DNA from: Bathymodiolus brooksi
Lineage: Eukaryota > Mollusca > Bivalvia > Mytilida > Modiolidae
Assembly (NCBI GenBank): GCA_963680875.1
Contig: OY804575.1
Coordinates: 29,912,494 to 29,976,493, forward strand
DNA length: 64,000 bases
Direction: 5' to 3'
Within the stretch, counting starts at the first letter, position 1. Each line of letters opens with the position of its first letter. The position numbers and the translations under genes were made by a program. Below are positions 43,101 to 52,440 of this stretch, in pieces. The notes under the pieces are model-generated. The model was not told the DNA's origin. It worked only from the letters and a program-made list of their open reading frames with translations, and searched no databases.

Positions 43101-44181
43101 ATCAGGCAAGCAAATTTTCTTTTAATTTTGGTGAATCAGAATTTTTTTTTTACAATACATAGTAACATTCAATTTCATTATAACTAGTTTTTATCTAGAG
43201 GCTCCCAGGATCCTGTACTCATGGGGCCCAGGGGGTGTCACACATAATTTTGAAAATGGGCCAACCAAAGATCATTTCATCTCAAATTTCTGAGTAGAAG
43301 ATTTTGATTTGATTTTTTTCTCCTCATAATATGCCTAATCTGTATAAATTGTCTGAAGGACCACCCCTGCCAAATTTGGTTTAATTTGGTTCTGCAGTTT
43401 CAGAGGAAATGATTTAAATTTGATCTTTTATCAAATATGCCTAATTTGCATCATCAGTATAAATCAGCTGAAAGAAAAATTTCACTGAAAAACCCAGAAT
43501 ACACATTGCAGGGATGTCGGACACAATTTTGAAAGGGGACCACACAAGAACCACAGATGCCAAGTGAAGCACACATGACCTCTGACCAGGTGAGCTGAAA
43601 ACTATAAGATATATATATGTGGCCATTTTGTATGTCAGATCGGAACAAAACAATGAAGTCCCTTATTAGTTAAATTCATGGTTTCTTCTTTGGTGTAACA
43701 AGTGAGCGAGTGTTTGTTGTAATTTTAAATTCATGGTTTCTTCTTTGGTGTAACAAGTGAGCGAGTGTTTGTTGTTAAATTCATGATTTCTTCTTTGGTG
43801 TAACAAGTGAGCGAGTGTTTGTTGTTAAATGCCAAGAGAGCAATTTTTCATAGCAAGAACAAGCTAAATTTCTATGAGATGGTAATAATGTCTGCCTTGT
43901 ACTAGACATATCCATTACCAGTCTTTGTTGTGTGATTTACTCTTTAATGCTGCATACTTGTCAGAAAAGCAGCAAATGACAATTATATAGTCCTTGTCCT
44001 GATAACTGGCTCCAACCTGTTTAAAAAGTGTAGTAACAAAATGTACTTACTCAAATGGGTATGTTACTTCTATGCTTTCTGTTGGTGATCTGAATGAGGA
44101 ATTACCATTAAAACAGTTGGCATAGAAACTAATTCTTGTGTCAACACCAGTTGTTGTAGCAAAAGCAAATATGGACAGAAT
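34030..44181 (-). CDS. SYP-like: Synaptophysin/synaptoporin-family vesicle membrane protein (N-terminal exon missing)
   Basis: Coding exons in transcript order: 44181-44051, 42303-42099, 37983-37789, 34155-34030 (TAG stop). They join in phase to about 218 residues. The MARVEL-type four-TM layout is clear: TM1 end (LSIFAFATTTG); first luminal loop with NGNSS and NTT sequons and one Cys on each side; TM2 (around SSAEFYVFVGVIVFLY); TM3 (LFWLIGSSAWAQGL); second luminal loop with Cys residues; TM4 (FGFLNMVVWAGNLWFLYKET). These are hallmark synaptophysin-family strings. The family resides in synaptic and other small vesicles. The cytosolic tail after TM4 is short (about 18 residues) and lacks the Tyr/Gly/Pro repeats of vertebrate synaptophysin, so synaptoporin, SYPL or an invertebrate form fits as well. 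The N-terminal ~25-30 residues are not found with confidence. Confidence 0.92.
34244..35200 (+). mobile_element. SINE copy split by a TIR element
   Basis: 34244-34366 carries the tRNA-like head of the 5284 family (ATGGTAGTTGGATTTATAAC). The body resumes at 35143 (ACATTATGTGATAAAGTTTG). The 34367-35142 insert lies between. In the intron between the last two synaptophysin-family exons. Confidence 0.82.
34367..35142. mobile_element. TIR element (hAT-like ends), 776 bp, inserted in SINE
   Basis: The ends CATGGCCGTAACTA and TAGTTACGGCCATG are perfect inverted repeats, with ATGAGGCA-type motifs just inside each. The SINE target ACATT is duplicated at 34362-34366 and 35143-35147. The ends recall hAT tips (CA-x-x-GGCGTAACTA), but hAT makes 8-bp duplications and only 5 are visible. 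Inside, a short frame at 34515 (MALKTVSLKRKSGD then a GT) could be a transposase first-exon relic. 34750-34890 holds another GGTGGATCCAG-ended MITE remnant. Confidence 0.72.
35200..36620. other. Intron DNA with nothing recognised
   Basis: AT-rich, no coding or repeat pattern I can name. Confidence 0.4.
36628..36935 (+). repeat. 45-bp minisatellite, about 7 copies
   Basis: The unit AGCTTTAATCGTTGACAACC + CAGGGGTAATTGTGACCCGTTCCTA repeats every 44-46 bp. The last two copies diverge (CCTGGCA insertions). Confidence 0.93.
37535..37630 (+). repeat. Element 3' tail: GGAC-rich run and CCCCC/GGGGG hairpin
   Basis: A degenerate (GGAC)n run is followed by GATTGCAATATAGCCCCC and GTGGGGGTATAA. It resembles the terminus at 63290-63343, so it is probably a fragment of that family. 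Confidence 0.55.
37789..37983 (-). CDS. SYP-like: Synaptophysin-family exon: TM3 and luminal loop 2
   Basis: Starts after ATTTTAG and ends before GTAAGT; 65 codons, phase 0 at both ends. Encodes DFIISVVLTLFWLIGSSAWA, GLVNLKYYTD, three loop cysteines and an NVS sequon. The SSAWA-x-GL-x-x-(L/V)K string is diagnostic. Confidence 0.95.
38020..38350. repeat. ~300-bp tandem-like repeat, second copy split by satellite element
   Basis: CCAATCAAAAACC...GATGATCATTTAAAA (about 38022) recurs as CCATCAATAACC...GTTGATCACTTAAAA (about 38317). The second copy continues after the 38351-40943 insertion as CTGCATGAAAATTTGATGAAAAATAAAG, with later diverged sequence to about 41100. Confidence 0.6.
38351..40943 (-). 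mobile_element. Pearl/Helentron-like element, six 332-bp dimers (inverted copy)
   Basis: Reverse-orientation relative of 19199-23777 with the same ends: ACCAGAGGCTCTCAAGAGCC at the left and the hairpin TTCACCTGGACC / GGTCCAGGTGAA at the right, here a perfect 12-bp stem. It is 2593 bp against 4579 bp, a difference of six 332-bp dimers (12 versus 6 copies of the CAAAATGGCGGC half-unit). The - strand frames of 119-130 aa are repeat by-products. Confidence 0.9.
41100..42056. other. Intron DNA with nothing recognised
   Basis: AT-rich; no exon-like or repeat pattern seen. Confidence 0.4.
42099..42303 (-). CDS. SYP-like: Synaptophysin-family exon: luminal loop 1 end and TM2
   Basis: Starts after ATTTCAG and ends before GTAAGT. 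Encodes LHNEYFMASICNTT, a loop rich in small residues, then KSSAEFYVFVGVIVFLYC and LVLYLLFDEVYR. The SSAEF string and the TM2-to-cytosolic YR transition are family hallmarks. Completes the split codon of the previous exon. Confidence 0.93.
43197..43610. repeat. Diverged satellite-type element
   Basis: It starts GGCTCCCAGGATCC, carries GGGGCCCAGGGGGTGTC, has two similar sub-blocks (ATATGCCTAAT, TCAGAGGAAATGATTT) and ends CTGACCAGGTGAGCTGA, close to the AGGTGAAC end motif of the pearl-like elements. Too eroded to define. Confidence 0.4.
43670..43885 (-). mobile_element. SINE fragment whose tail is triplicated
   Basis: A reverse-oriented 3' core of the 6569-family SINE (GTTAAATGCC, TAGCAAGAACAAGCT at 43826-43866). 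Its tail segment TCATGGTTTCTTCTTTGGTG + TAACAAGTGAGCGAGTGTTTG occurs three times in tandem (about 43677, 43732, 43783). Confidence 0.7.
44051..44181 (-). CDS. SYP-like: Synaptophysin-family exon: TM1 and luminal loop 1
   Basis: On the - strand the acceptor CTTTTCAG precedes ATTCTG and the donor is GTAAGT. It encodes ILSIFAFATTTG, then a luminal segment with Cys and the NGNSS sequon, ending EVTYPF. It begins inside TM1 in phase 0, the same place as a conserved vertebrate intron, so an upstream exon must supply the start. Confidence 0.92.
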
Positions 44182-44617
44182 CTGAAAAGAACAACAAAAA
44201 GACAAGATGATAAAATTTAGGTAAGTAATGTATGGAAATTCTGAAAAAAAATAAAAAGGTTGCAAAAAAAAAGAGGAAAGAAGTGAGTATTGATTTGTTT
44301 ACAAACGCAGCTTTAAGATAATGGAATATTTGTCAAGAGAAAAGTGTTGTTTATAGTAGATTTCTGATGTTAGTTTAACTGAATAATAGAAATTATCAAC
44401 AATTTTCTTTTCTTTGTTAATTGTATTTTAGCTATAATTTCTCCCTATTATATGTTGTATTCCATTCTATATTATATAATATCTATAAACATAGTGAGTA
44501 AGTGAATTTTATTTAATGTCAGAGAGTAATTTACTAGCTATTATCATGGCAAGATCAATTTATATTGTGGTAATATGCACATTCCTAATAAATTCTTGGA
44601 TTGAACCAGATTAATAG

Positions 44618-44743
44618 ATTGCATTGCCAAAGTCAATCGTTGGTTTTACTGTCACAAATATTGGTTTACCTGGCACTGCTAAGCGTCGCCACACAAATTC
44701 AATTTGCGACAGTAAAACCGACGATTTACCTGTATGTTGGCAA
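44618..44743. mobile_element. Foldback MITE (~125 bp)
   Basis: The arms TTGCCAAAGTCAATCGTTGG + TTTTACTGTC and GACAGTAAAACCGACGATTT + ACCTGTATGTTGGCAA are inverted copies. The centre (GCGTCGCCAC) resembles that of the 3780 MITE. Confidence 0.8.
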
Positions 44744-46400
44744 CACTTAAAATACAATAATTGGTGAAATCAATGTACTATATTTTTGTTTTTCCACACA
44801 ATATAGAAGGTATTCTTATTGATGCTACATTAGAACCATGTATTATGACATTATGACATTGAATGTTATATGCATGTCATCAATTTGATGAAAAAATATA
44901 AAATAGCACATAAACAACAATTACTTCAGTTTCTGTAAATAAAATGTGTAAATTTTGCTGGTTTCTGTTGAGTGATCTATGAGGAGTTCTGGATTAGAGA
45001 TGTATAGCCTATCTTTACTAGTTAAAATCCCTGTTTAGCTCTGGGGAAACACCAGAAATCAATGTGATAAAAAAATAAATAGCAGGTGAACAACTTCCAT
45101 GTAGAAGATTATGTGTAAGTTTGATTGTTTTCTATCAGGTGGTAAATTATTAGGAGCTACAAATTAAGGAATGTGTGATGATGGCACTGACTGATAGTGA
45201 TCCCTATATTTACTCTGATATGTGGGTGACATAAATAATGATCTATTTATAAACACCTAGAATCCTCACCCTCCCAATTTTAATACTGAGATACAGTACC
45301 TGTTTTTTTAAACCTCTCCATCAAGCCCCTCTTACAAAAAAATCATTTGATATCTCAAACAATCAAAGAAAATTACTGATAGTTTCCCATTAAAATATCA
45401 TCTTTAACAATAGCTACTGAAGTAGAAATCCTCTACTGTCAAGGGATTATTAAAATCCTATTTAAATGTACACATGTGCCATCAAAGACATTTTTTTCCA
45501 AGAAATATCTTAAATCTATAATTTGAACTGTCTTCATCATATTCATCAAGGGATTAAAAAATTGACAGCCATGGAATTCATTCAATTGTGCTCCGCTAAA
45601 CAGATAATGCACATAATAAAAAAGTCCAATCATTTAAAAAACATTATCTATTTTCTATTTCCAAAGCAACAGTCTGACAATACTAATTTGTACTTTATTT
45701 TTCAGAATATAGGTCAAGGCATTTTCACATTTAAACAAAAGCTATCACAATATACAGAGACATGTCAAAAGTATTCACAAACTTCCAAATTTCCTTATAT
45801 ATTTCATATAAAACTATAATTTTTCAAAATAAGCAGTTCATGTCTGATTTTGATAACTGTTTTTAATAGAGAAAAGAAGAAAAGTAGTTTACAGTAGTAA
45901 TTTGCATATAATTTTTAGAAGCAAGTTTTTTTTTCAAATCCTTATATGATTTAAACACAGACATAAGATTATTTGTCTATAAAAGTACTATCATTGTATA
46001 TATTGTGTTTGGGAAAACTTACCTTAATTCAGTTTTGTGTTTAACTTGTGTTAGTTTAAATTATAAAATTGTATTGAAATTATATTGTTTAAAACTACAT
46101 TTAATAAATTTTTTAAATTAAAATCAGACATGAACTGGTTCTAAATATCTTTTTTAAAACTTGAAGTTTTATAAAAAAAAAAATATATAGGTAAAATTGG
46201 AAGTTTCAAAATATTGTTGACCACTGTTCGTAAGTCTATGTAGAATTAATTATGGCAAAATCCTCATAGTTCCCTACACATTTATATTTGTATGTATATT
46301 TACAGTTCAGAAATTCAGGTGAATTTCAAGCAAGTTCGAAAATTGGGTTCTCATTTCTTCAATATTTGTAAAGCTCACTATTCCTTCAACATTTATGACA
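44744..46400. other. AT-rich DNA, nothing recognised
   Basis: Upstream (5') side of the first securely placed synaptophysin-family exon. The frame at 45523-45819 is low-complexity chance. Confidence 0.4.
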
Positions 46401-46409
46401 ATATATATA

Positions 46410-46866
46410 CAATATACGTACATTGTCGGTAAATATAAAATTTATTTGTACGAGCTTTAGAAACAGGCAGAATAGCGAGCCTTTGGCGAGCTTTTCAGGC
46501 CTGTTTCGCAGCGAGTACAAATGAATCTTATATTTAACGACAATGTACGTATATTGTGTTTATCCTGCAATGTCAAAAAAGTTGGAAAACTTGTCAGATT
46601 TAAACAAAAAGGACAGAAACAAGCGTCATTCCTCGCCTTTCATAAATGTTGTCAAGGGTGTCTTATTCGTGGTCCACGTTACATTAGTACCAGTTTCATA
46701 CTTGTCTGCGCCCTCCGCTGTACATAGCTACAGGGTACCAGGAAAGTTTATTCGCAGGCTGAAAAGTTTATTCGTAGGCTGAAAAGTTTATTCGTCTAGT
46801 ACGAATAAAGCAAAAATTTATTCGTATAGCATATTTGTACAGCAAATGTACTGATTGTAGGATAAA
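46410..46866. mobile_element. Two abutting foldback elements
   Basis: 46410-46557: arms of about 48 bp (CAATATACGTACATTGTCG ... CGACAATGTACGTATATTG). 46559-46866: TTTATCCTGCAAT ... ATTGTAGGATAAA with three internal GAAAAGTTTATTCG copies and the inverted TACGAATAAA. No coding content. Confidence 0.75.
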
Positions 46867-47321
46867 AATAATTACCATGAAGACAGAAGAACTAGCTTAT
46901 TTAGAAATAAAGATTTAACACATGTATATCAAATCAATTTTTTCTCTCTCTGAATCATCTGAACACAATTAATAAAATATCCATTTTTTATTTTTTCATT
47001 TCTTCTCAGACCTATTTCATAATGAGTTCTTAATTACATTAAACAGATTACCCCTTAATTTCTACCTGTCATCTGTTTTCAAGACTTTTGATCACACACC
47101 ACAGTATTTCAATGACATATCTTCAATTATCCTCTACTTTTTTTTAAAAACTGAGTAACAATTACATGGTGTGTTTATTGCTTCAGTGATTGGATATCAC
47201 AGTTAGCATAACAGTTGCTTATTTTATGTCGGTCAAAAGCCCACTAGGGCTTGTGTTGTATTGTTATTTAAATATGCCGACTATAAATAAAACGGATAAT
47301 ATGAAGCAGCCGGCCGCGATA

Positions 47322-47650
47322 CTGGTACTACAATACTGGTAATACCAGTATTTTACCAGTATCTGCAATACTGGTACAGATACTCGTAAATACTAGTATC
47401 CCAGTATCTTCCAGAATTTTCCAGTATCTGCAATACTAGAAGATACTGGTCATTGCCAAAATATGAGTATTGTAGATACCGGAAGATTCTGGGAAATACT
47501 GGTAATACCAGTATTGCAGATACTGGAAGATTCTGGAAAATACTGGTAATACCAGTATTGCAGATACTGGAAAATACCAGTATTGCAGATACTGGAAGAT
47601 TCTGGAAAATACTGGTTATACCAGTATTGCAGATATTGGAAGATTAGGTA
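47322..47650. repeat. Palindromic ATACTGG/CCAGTAT satellite
   Basis: Repeats of AATACTGGTAATACCAGTAT and GATACTGGAAGATTCTGG in both orientations, so the strand folds on itself many times. The frame 47453-47647 is a by-product. Confidence 0.9.
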
Positions 47651-47811
47651 GAATTCCGGTTAACCCGAGTTTTTATGTCTACATTATACTAAAAGAATTG
47701 AATATAATTCATACTCATACGTCATTTCTGCTGTACATAACATAAGAGGCAAAAGCCCTGTAATGTCAAAATATTTTGTATGGTCCCTTAGAGTTTGATA
47801 TATATTGGTAA

Positions 47812-47922
47812 GGTAATTTGACATGACTGGGCAGAGCCTAATACTAACGGTAAATACAATGAGCTGTGATTTACAGTTAGAATTAGGCTCTGCCCACTCG
47901 TGTCAAAATTGCCAGATACTAG
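47812..47922. mobile_element. Foldback MITE inside the ATACTGG satellite region
   Basis: The arms TTTGACATGACTGGGCAGAG + CCTAATA and AATTAGGCTCTGCCCACTCG + TGTCAAAA are inverted copies of about 40 bp. Confidence 0.85.
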
Positions 47923-47925
47923 AGT

Positions 47926-48085
47926 TTCCAGTATTGTGTGTTTTACAATACTAGTATTACCAGTATTGCTGGATGAAGAATACTGGAGCTTCCAGTATTG
48001 TGTGTTTTACAATACTAGTATTACCAGTATTGCTGGATGAAGAATACTAGAGTTTCCAGTATTGTGTGCTTTACAATACTATTAT
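47926..48085. repeat. ~69-bp tandem repeat, 2.3 copies
   Basis: The unit TTCCAGTATTGTGTGTTTTAC + AATACTAGTATTACCAGTAT repeats at 47929, 47990 and 48053, then a poly-T run at 48091-48109. Shares the AGTATT core with the 47322 array. Confidence 0.85.
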
Positions 48086-48346
48086 TTAGCTTTTTTTTTT
48101 TTTTTTTTTAAATTAGTAATATTTGTAATTAATAAATATAACATCTACATGTTAATGTTGGATAACAAATGATAATGGTGATAATTTACAGTACATGTAC
48201 TGTAGACTACAGTTAATTTTTCTCCTTGATTGAATTAATCAAGGTCTTGCCCTAGAAATCTTTCAGTGAAATAGGATGAAAATCTGAGAACAATCGTTTA
48301 GTTCCTGAGCAAACCATGTTTAATTCTCAAAATCTCATATTTAAGA

Positions 48347-48368
48347 ACCAGAGGCTCTCAAGAGCCTT
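48347..48368 (-). mobile_element. Solitary 3' terminus of a pearl-like element
   Basis: ACCAGAGGCTCTCAAGAGCC matches the end of the 38351 element exactly, but the AGGTGAAC block and satellite core do not follow. A decayed remnant or a different member. Confidence 0.5.
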
Positions 48369-48714
48369 TATCACACTTTTGATTTATATAGGTAATGACC
48401 AAAAAAAATTAACTCCTTGTCAGTGTTAAAATTACCAAACATATTATACAAATCATTAGCATATAACTAGTTTTAATTTTATTTAATTTTAGTTTAAAAT
48501 GTAGAATTTTTTCCCATTTGAAAAAATTTCTATTTTAAGTAACTTCAGCCATATTGGATGGAGGTTGAAGCTGTTGGACATGGTACTTTGTGTTGATAAC
48601 AGCCCATGTGAAATAAATTCTGCTGATCAAAAAGTATTTCTACATGTGTGTATACGTCTGAAAATTAAACCAAACAGTGTTAGAATTAGATTTTAGAGCT
48701 GTCAAATTTTTGTT

Positions 48715-48812
48715 CTTCCCTCGACTGGATTTGAACCCACACCATTGTTACACTGCAGCACCATTCGCTTAGCCTTACGTCCAGCGCCCTAGACCACTCG
48801 ACTACATCCACT
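48715..48812 (-). mobile_element. tRNA(Leu)-like SINE head
   Basis: On the - strand: GTAGTCGAGTGGTCTAGGGC (box A) and GGGTTCAAATCC (box B), with a long variable-arm spacing as in type II tRNAs. The two acceptor arms do not pair, so it is a SINE or pseudogene, not a tRNA. The SINE body probably extends left to about 48560. Confidence 0.72.
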
Positions 48813-48819
48813 CCCTATA

Positions 48820-50370
48820 TATATATATGTTTGTAATGTTTTTACCAAAGCATGTTATAAAAAATTATCAAAACTATTCCTGAACCAAAAAACACAAAAA
48901 AACAAACAAGTTAAAGCTTGAAGCCTATATTCTCTGTTGAATTGGAAACTAAAATCTAAAATACTTTCGAAACTTTTTAAAAACATTTTAAGCTGTAGTT
49001 GATTATCACTACAAATTTTCTTATACGGTGCTTACATTTATCTAATTCTAGTCTAGATGACATGTTCATGGCGTTTTACCAGAAGTAATGCATTCTTTGT
49101 GAACTCACAGTGACATGTAAGGACAAGATCCTCACCACAATATGTCTATAAATCTGTCTTATATGGCAGACAATGCTGATATATACAATGTATGGTCAAG
49201 GTGTAGGGTGTCATGTTAGAACCCAGTTAGATGAGAAATATCAGCAAGGATCAATAAAATAATCCAGAAAAATTGGTTTCTTGTCGAGAAATCTTCACTG
49301 AGATTTCCTCTTCATGAAAGCAGTGTTAGAATAAGAATATACGGTAATTGTGAAAGCTCAATTGATACCAAATTTAGGATTTTAGGAAATTATCTGCCAA
49401 AATCAAATGATGAGAATTTTGATGTAAAAATCCAACTGGATATTGAGGACATATGGATGGTAAATTTATAATCTACATCAATATATTGTTTATCAAAATA
49501 CATGTACATGTAATGTCAAATATTTTACGGTACTAAAAATTGATACTACACAGTCAACTGTTTTTTGACAATCTAAAGAAATATACTAATTCAAATTACA
49601 AGCAAATGTATAGAAAGTGTAAACTTGATATAAAAAAGTACTTCACAAAAAAAGTTTGTAGTGGAATACATATAGTTTAAATTTCTAAAAACAGATCTTT
49701 TTAAATCTAAGATAACATCAGAATTTTGTTGTTGAATTGCAAAATATAAAATCAATGCATGCTATCTTACCAGAGTTAAAACTTTTATAAAAATAATAGT
49801 AACAATCATTTTATATCCATTGTCATTTAATTATCCTTACAGATTTATTATCCTCCCTTGCAAACAAAGCACACTAATAATACTGATATCAGATTCTCTC
49901 CGGCATTCCAACCATGGTATTGGAATAATTTAACAATGCTATTGCTATTTCAAATCAAGGATTTATAACTAGAGGTGTTTTTGTTCATTTTACTATACTA
50001 TATTTTATCTAATTTTCAACAAAGAAAAAAAAAATTAATTGTCAAGAAAATGTATAACTTCTGTACATTTAAATCTTTAAAAAAAAATGTCCATGAACAA
50101 TGACCATCATCAGGATGGGAGATTAAACTTTCTACTGTTCCGTTTTACTGTTTTAAAACATTATCCAGAAATTGATGGCTATGTAACTTAAAATAGGACT
50201 TGATATTTGATGTTATATCTTTAGAAAGAATAAAAGTTTAGGATGTTTTAATAACAGGTGTTCAGAGTTTAGAAAAAAGAATGAAGAATGTATCCATATA
50301 TGACATGTAATGATGTATGCCCAGTGCTTCCATCTAATGAAAACAGGGACATGACTCCAAAAGGGACTAG
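48820..50370. other. AT-rich DNA, nothing firm
   Basis: No recognised gene or repeat apart from the weak candidate exon at 49774. Confidence 0.4.
49774..49812 (-). CDS. Candidate (weak) alternative first exon of the synaptophysin-family gene
   Basis: On the - strand a short frame starts at an ATG, encodes MIVTIIFIKVLTL and runs straight into a GTAAGA donor in phase 0, matching the phase of the 44181 exon. In the family the residues just before TM1 read roughly GFIKVL, so FIKVL followed by a good donor is suggestive. Against it: the region is AT-rich, where such residues arise by chance, and the expected KEP-x-G stretch is absent, with an in-frame stop shortly upstream. Treat as a lead only. 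Confidence 0.2.
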
Positions 50371-50373
50371 TGT

Positions 50374-50491
50374 ATTTATACACAAGGTCAGAGACCATAA
50401 AAGACAAGCCAAGTCTCAATTTTAGACATAAAATGATGTCAAAAATTGAGACTTGGCTTGACTTTTATGGTCTATGACCTTGTGTATAAAT
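50374..50491. repeat. Near-perfect long hairpin (118 bp)
   Basis: The arms TTTATACACAAGGTCA-AGACCATAAAAG... and ...CTTTTATGGTCTATGACCTT are inverted copies of about 52 bp with very few mismatches and a loop of about 13 bases. It has no other structure. Either a young foldback MITE or an RNA hairpin source. Confidence 0.88.
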
Positions 50492-50629
50492 TTCAAATGA
50501 TTTTCTTAATGAAAAGTTAAGTCATTGAACAGAAACGAATGTGGGATGTACAGACATGGGTAGAACCTAGAGGTGGGGGGCATAGAAACATGCTTCAACA
50601 TATAATATTCATCAAAAATAAATTTAATT

Positions 50630-50678
50630 CTACTCAAAATTATATTCATCAAAAATAAATTTAATTCTACTCAAAATT
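50630..50678 (+). repeat. Short direct repeat (~37 bp x 2)
   Basis: ATTCATCAAAAATAAATTTA + ATTCTACTCAAAAT occurs twice in tandem. Confidence 0.85.
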
Positions 50679-52440
50679 AAAACACAATCTAATTGTTCTT
50701 ACACCTCTTTTGGGCTTTTGGAAAGAGGTCAAACCTAATTTAAAACCATATCCACATGTTACAGTTCTACTACTCCTGGTGTGAATAAAATAAATAAATA
50801 TTGTGATTATTCTTTAAAAAAAAAATTATTTTTATTCCATTCCACCAGATTTCCATAAATTGATGGCATCAGATCAGTATGAAGGTTTTAAAGCTAGTAA
50901 AATTAATCCTCTGGTTAAATAGCTGACATTATCTTCCATTCTAATCTATGTTCTGTTTTCACCCAACATTTAACTTTGTAGAGTCAGCATGATATAATCT
51001 GAGTTTCTAAATAATCTTATATTGATTCTGTTGTTTAATATATATGGAATAGGATTCTAATAGTACTTTGATCTTGTCCTCCATTTCCTTATTTATCCTC
51101 CCCTCACCAATATCTAATTCCTCTAACAATTACAATAAATTACACCAAATCACTGTTAAATAGACATTTGTAGGGTATTTTAATCAACATCGCCTCACAT
51201 TAATACAAGGTTTATTAATGCTACACTTTTTAATAATCATTACCACCCTAGACTTCAGAGAAATCATTATATAATTATACCATATAGGAATGCCTAGTGT
51301 TATAGTCATAGGACATACTTAAAACATTTGTCTTTGTTTTAATCTTTTGAAAAACGTAAATGTTAATGTCATCTACCCGTTAAGAAGTACTTAGAAATAT
51401 TTATACCACGGTTTTCACGGTTAAACAATCAAACGCGAAGCCATGCAATATCACATCTAGGTCGTTGATTATTGCACGGCTGGCTCTCTGAGAGTAATAA
51501 AACTGCAGCTCAGATTTGAAGTGTGCAATATCTCGTATCTGTATGCATTATTTCATAGTTATTAGCAGTTGCTTACATTCTGGAATATAAACCATAAAAA
51601 GATCAAAGAAAAAAAATGCATTCATGCTACAATTCTAGAATGGAGCAGAATAATAGATTATTTATGCCATTTTCAATAGTACAATCCAACCCTGTTGTGC
51701 CGAAGTCAAAGGAACAAATATTTTTATTTCGAAATAGTCAAGTAGTTGAGGTATTGGGCGAAAATAAAACAAAATTTTTACTATTAATGGAAAAATTGTT
51801 TACTTCAAGTTAAAGAAACAACTTATCCGAGGTCAAGATAATGATGAGATCAAAATTTATGTGTCAGAGACTTTGAATCATATGATCATCATAGATGTAA
51901 AAACATATTGATATCAGTAATAAAGACTTTAGTATTACTATTAGGGTTATGGTGTTTAATGCCACTTTCAACAATATTTCACTTATATCGTGGCAGTCAG
52001 TTTTATTGGTGGAGGAAAACAGAGTACCCTGAGAAAACCACCGACCTGTCGCAAGTCACTGACAAACTTCATCACATATCACATAATGTTGTATTGAGTA
52101 CACCTCGCCTGAGCGGGATTCAAACTCACAATGTTAGTGGTATTAGGCACTGATTGCATAGGTTGTTGTAAATCCTACTACTAGGAAAAAAGATGGCAGC
52201 CGAGCTGTTCACACACTAAAAGTCAGCTCCTGCATTTTTTGCAAAATCCATTGTTAATTTGATGTGGATTTATATATTTTTGTGATAATTGATGCATAAT
52301 GGAATGAAGAACCTCTATATGGATTTTTAAGCCATAAAATTGTGAAATTTAAGACTTAATTTTCATGTTAAATTTGTGAAATTCTGGATTTTCTAAAGTA
52401 GATATATTATTATGTATGTGAATACCACATACATAATAAT

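Noticed and set aside
45523..45819. 98-aa + strand frame
   Set aside because: AT-rich low-complexity composition and no recognisable domain.
47453..47647. 64-aa frame with repeated LQILE/WKILVIPV peptide
   Set aside because: Translation of the ATACTGG satellite.
48715..48812. Possible tRNA-Leu on the - strand
   Set aside because: Box A and B are present but the acceptor ends do not pair, so a SINE head is more likely.
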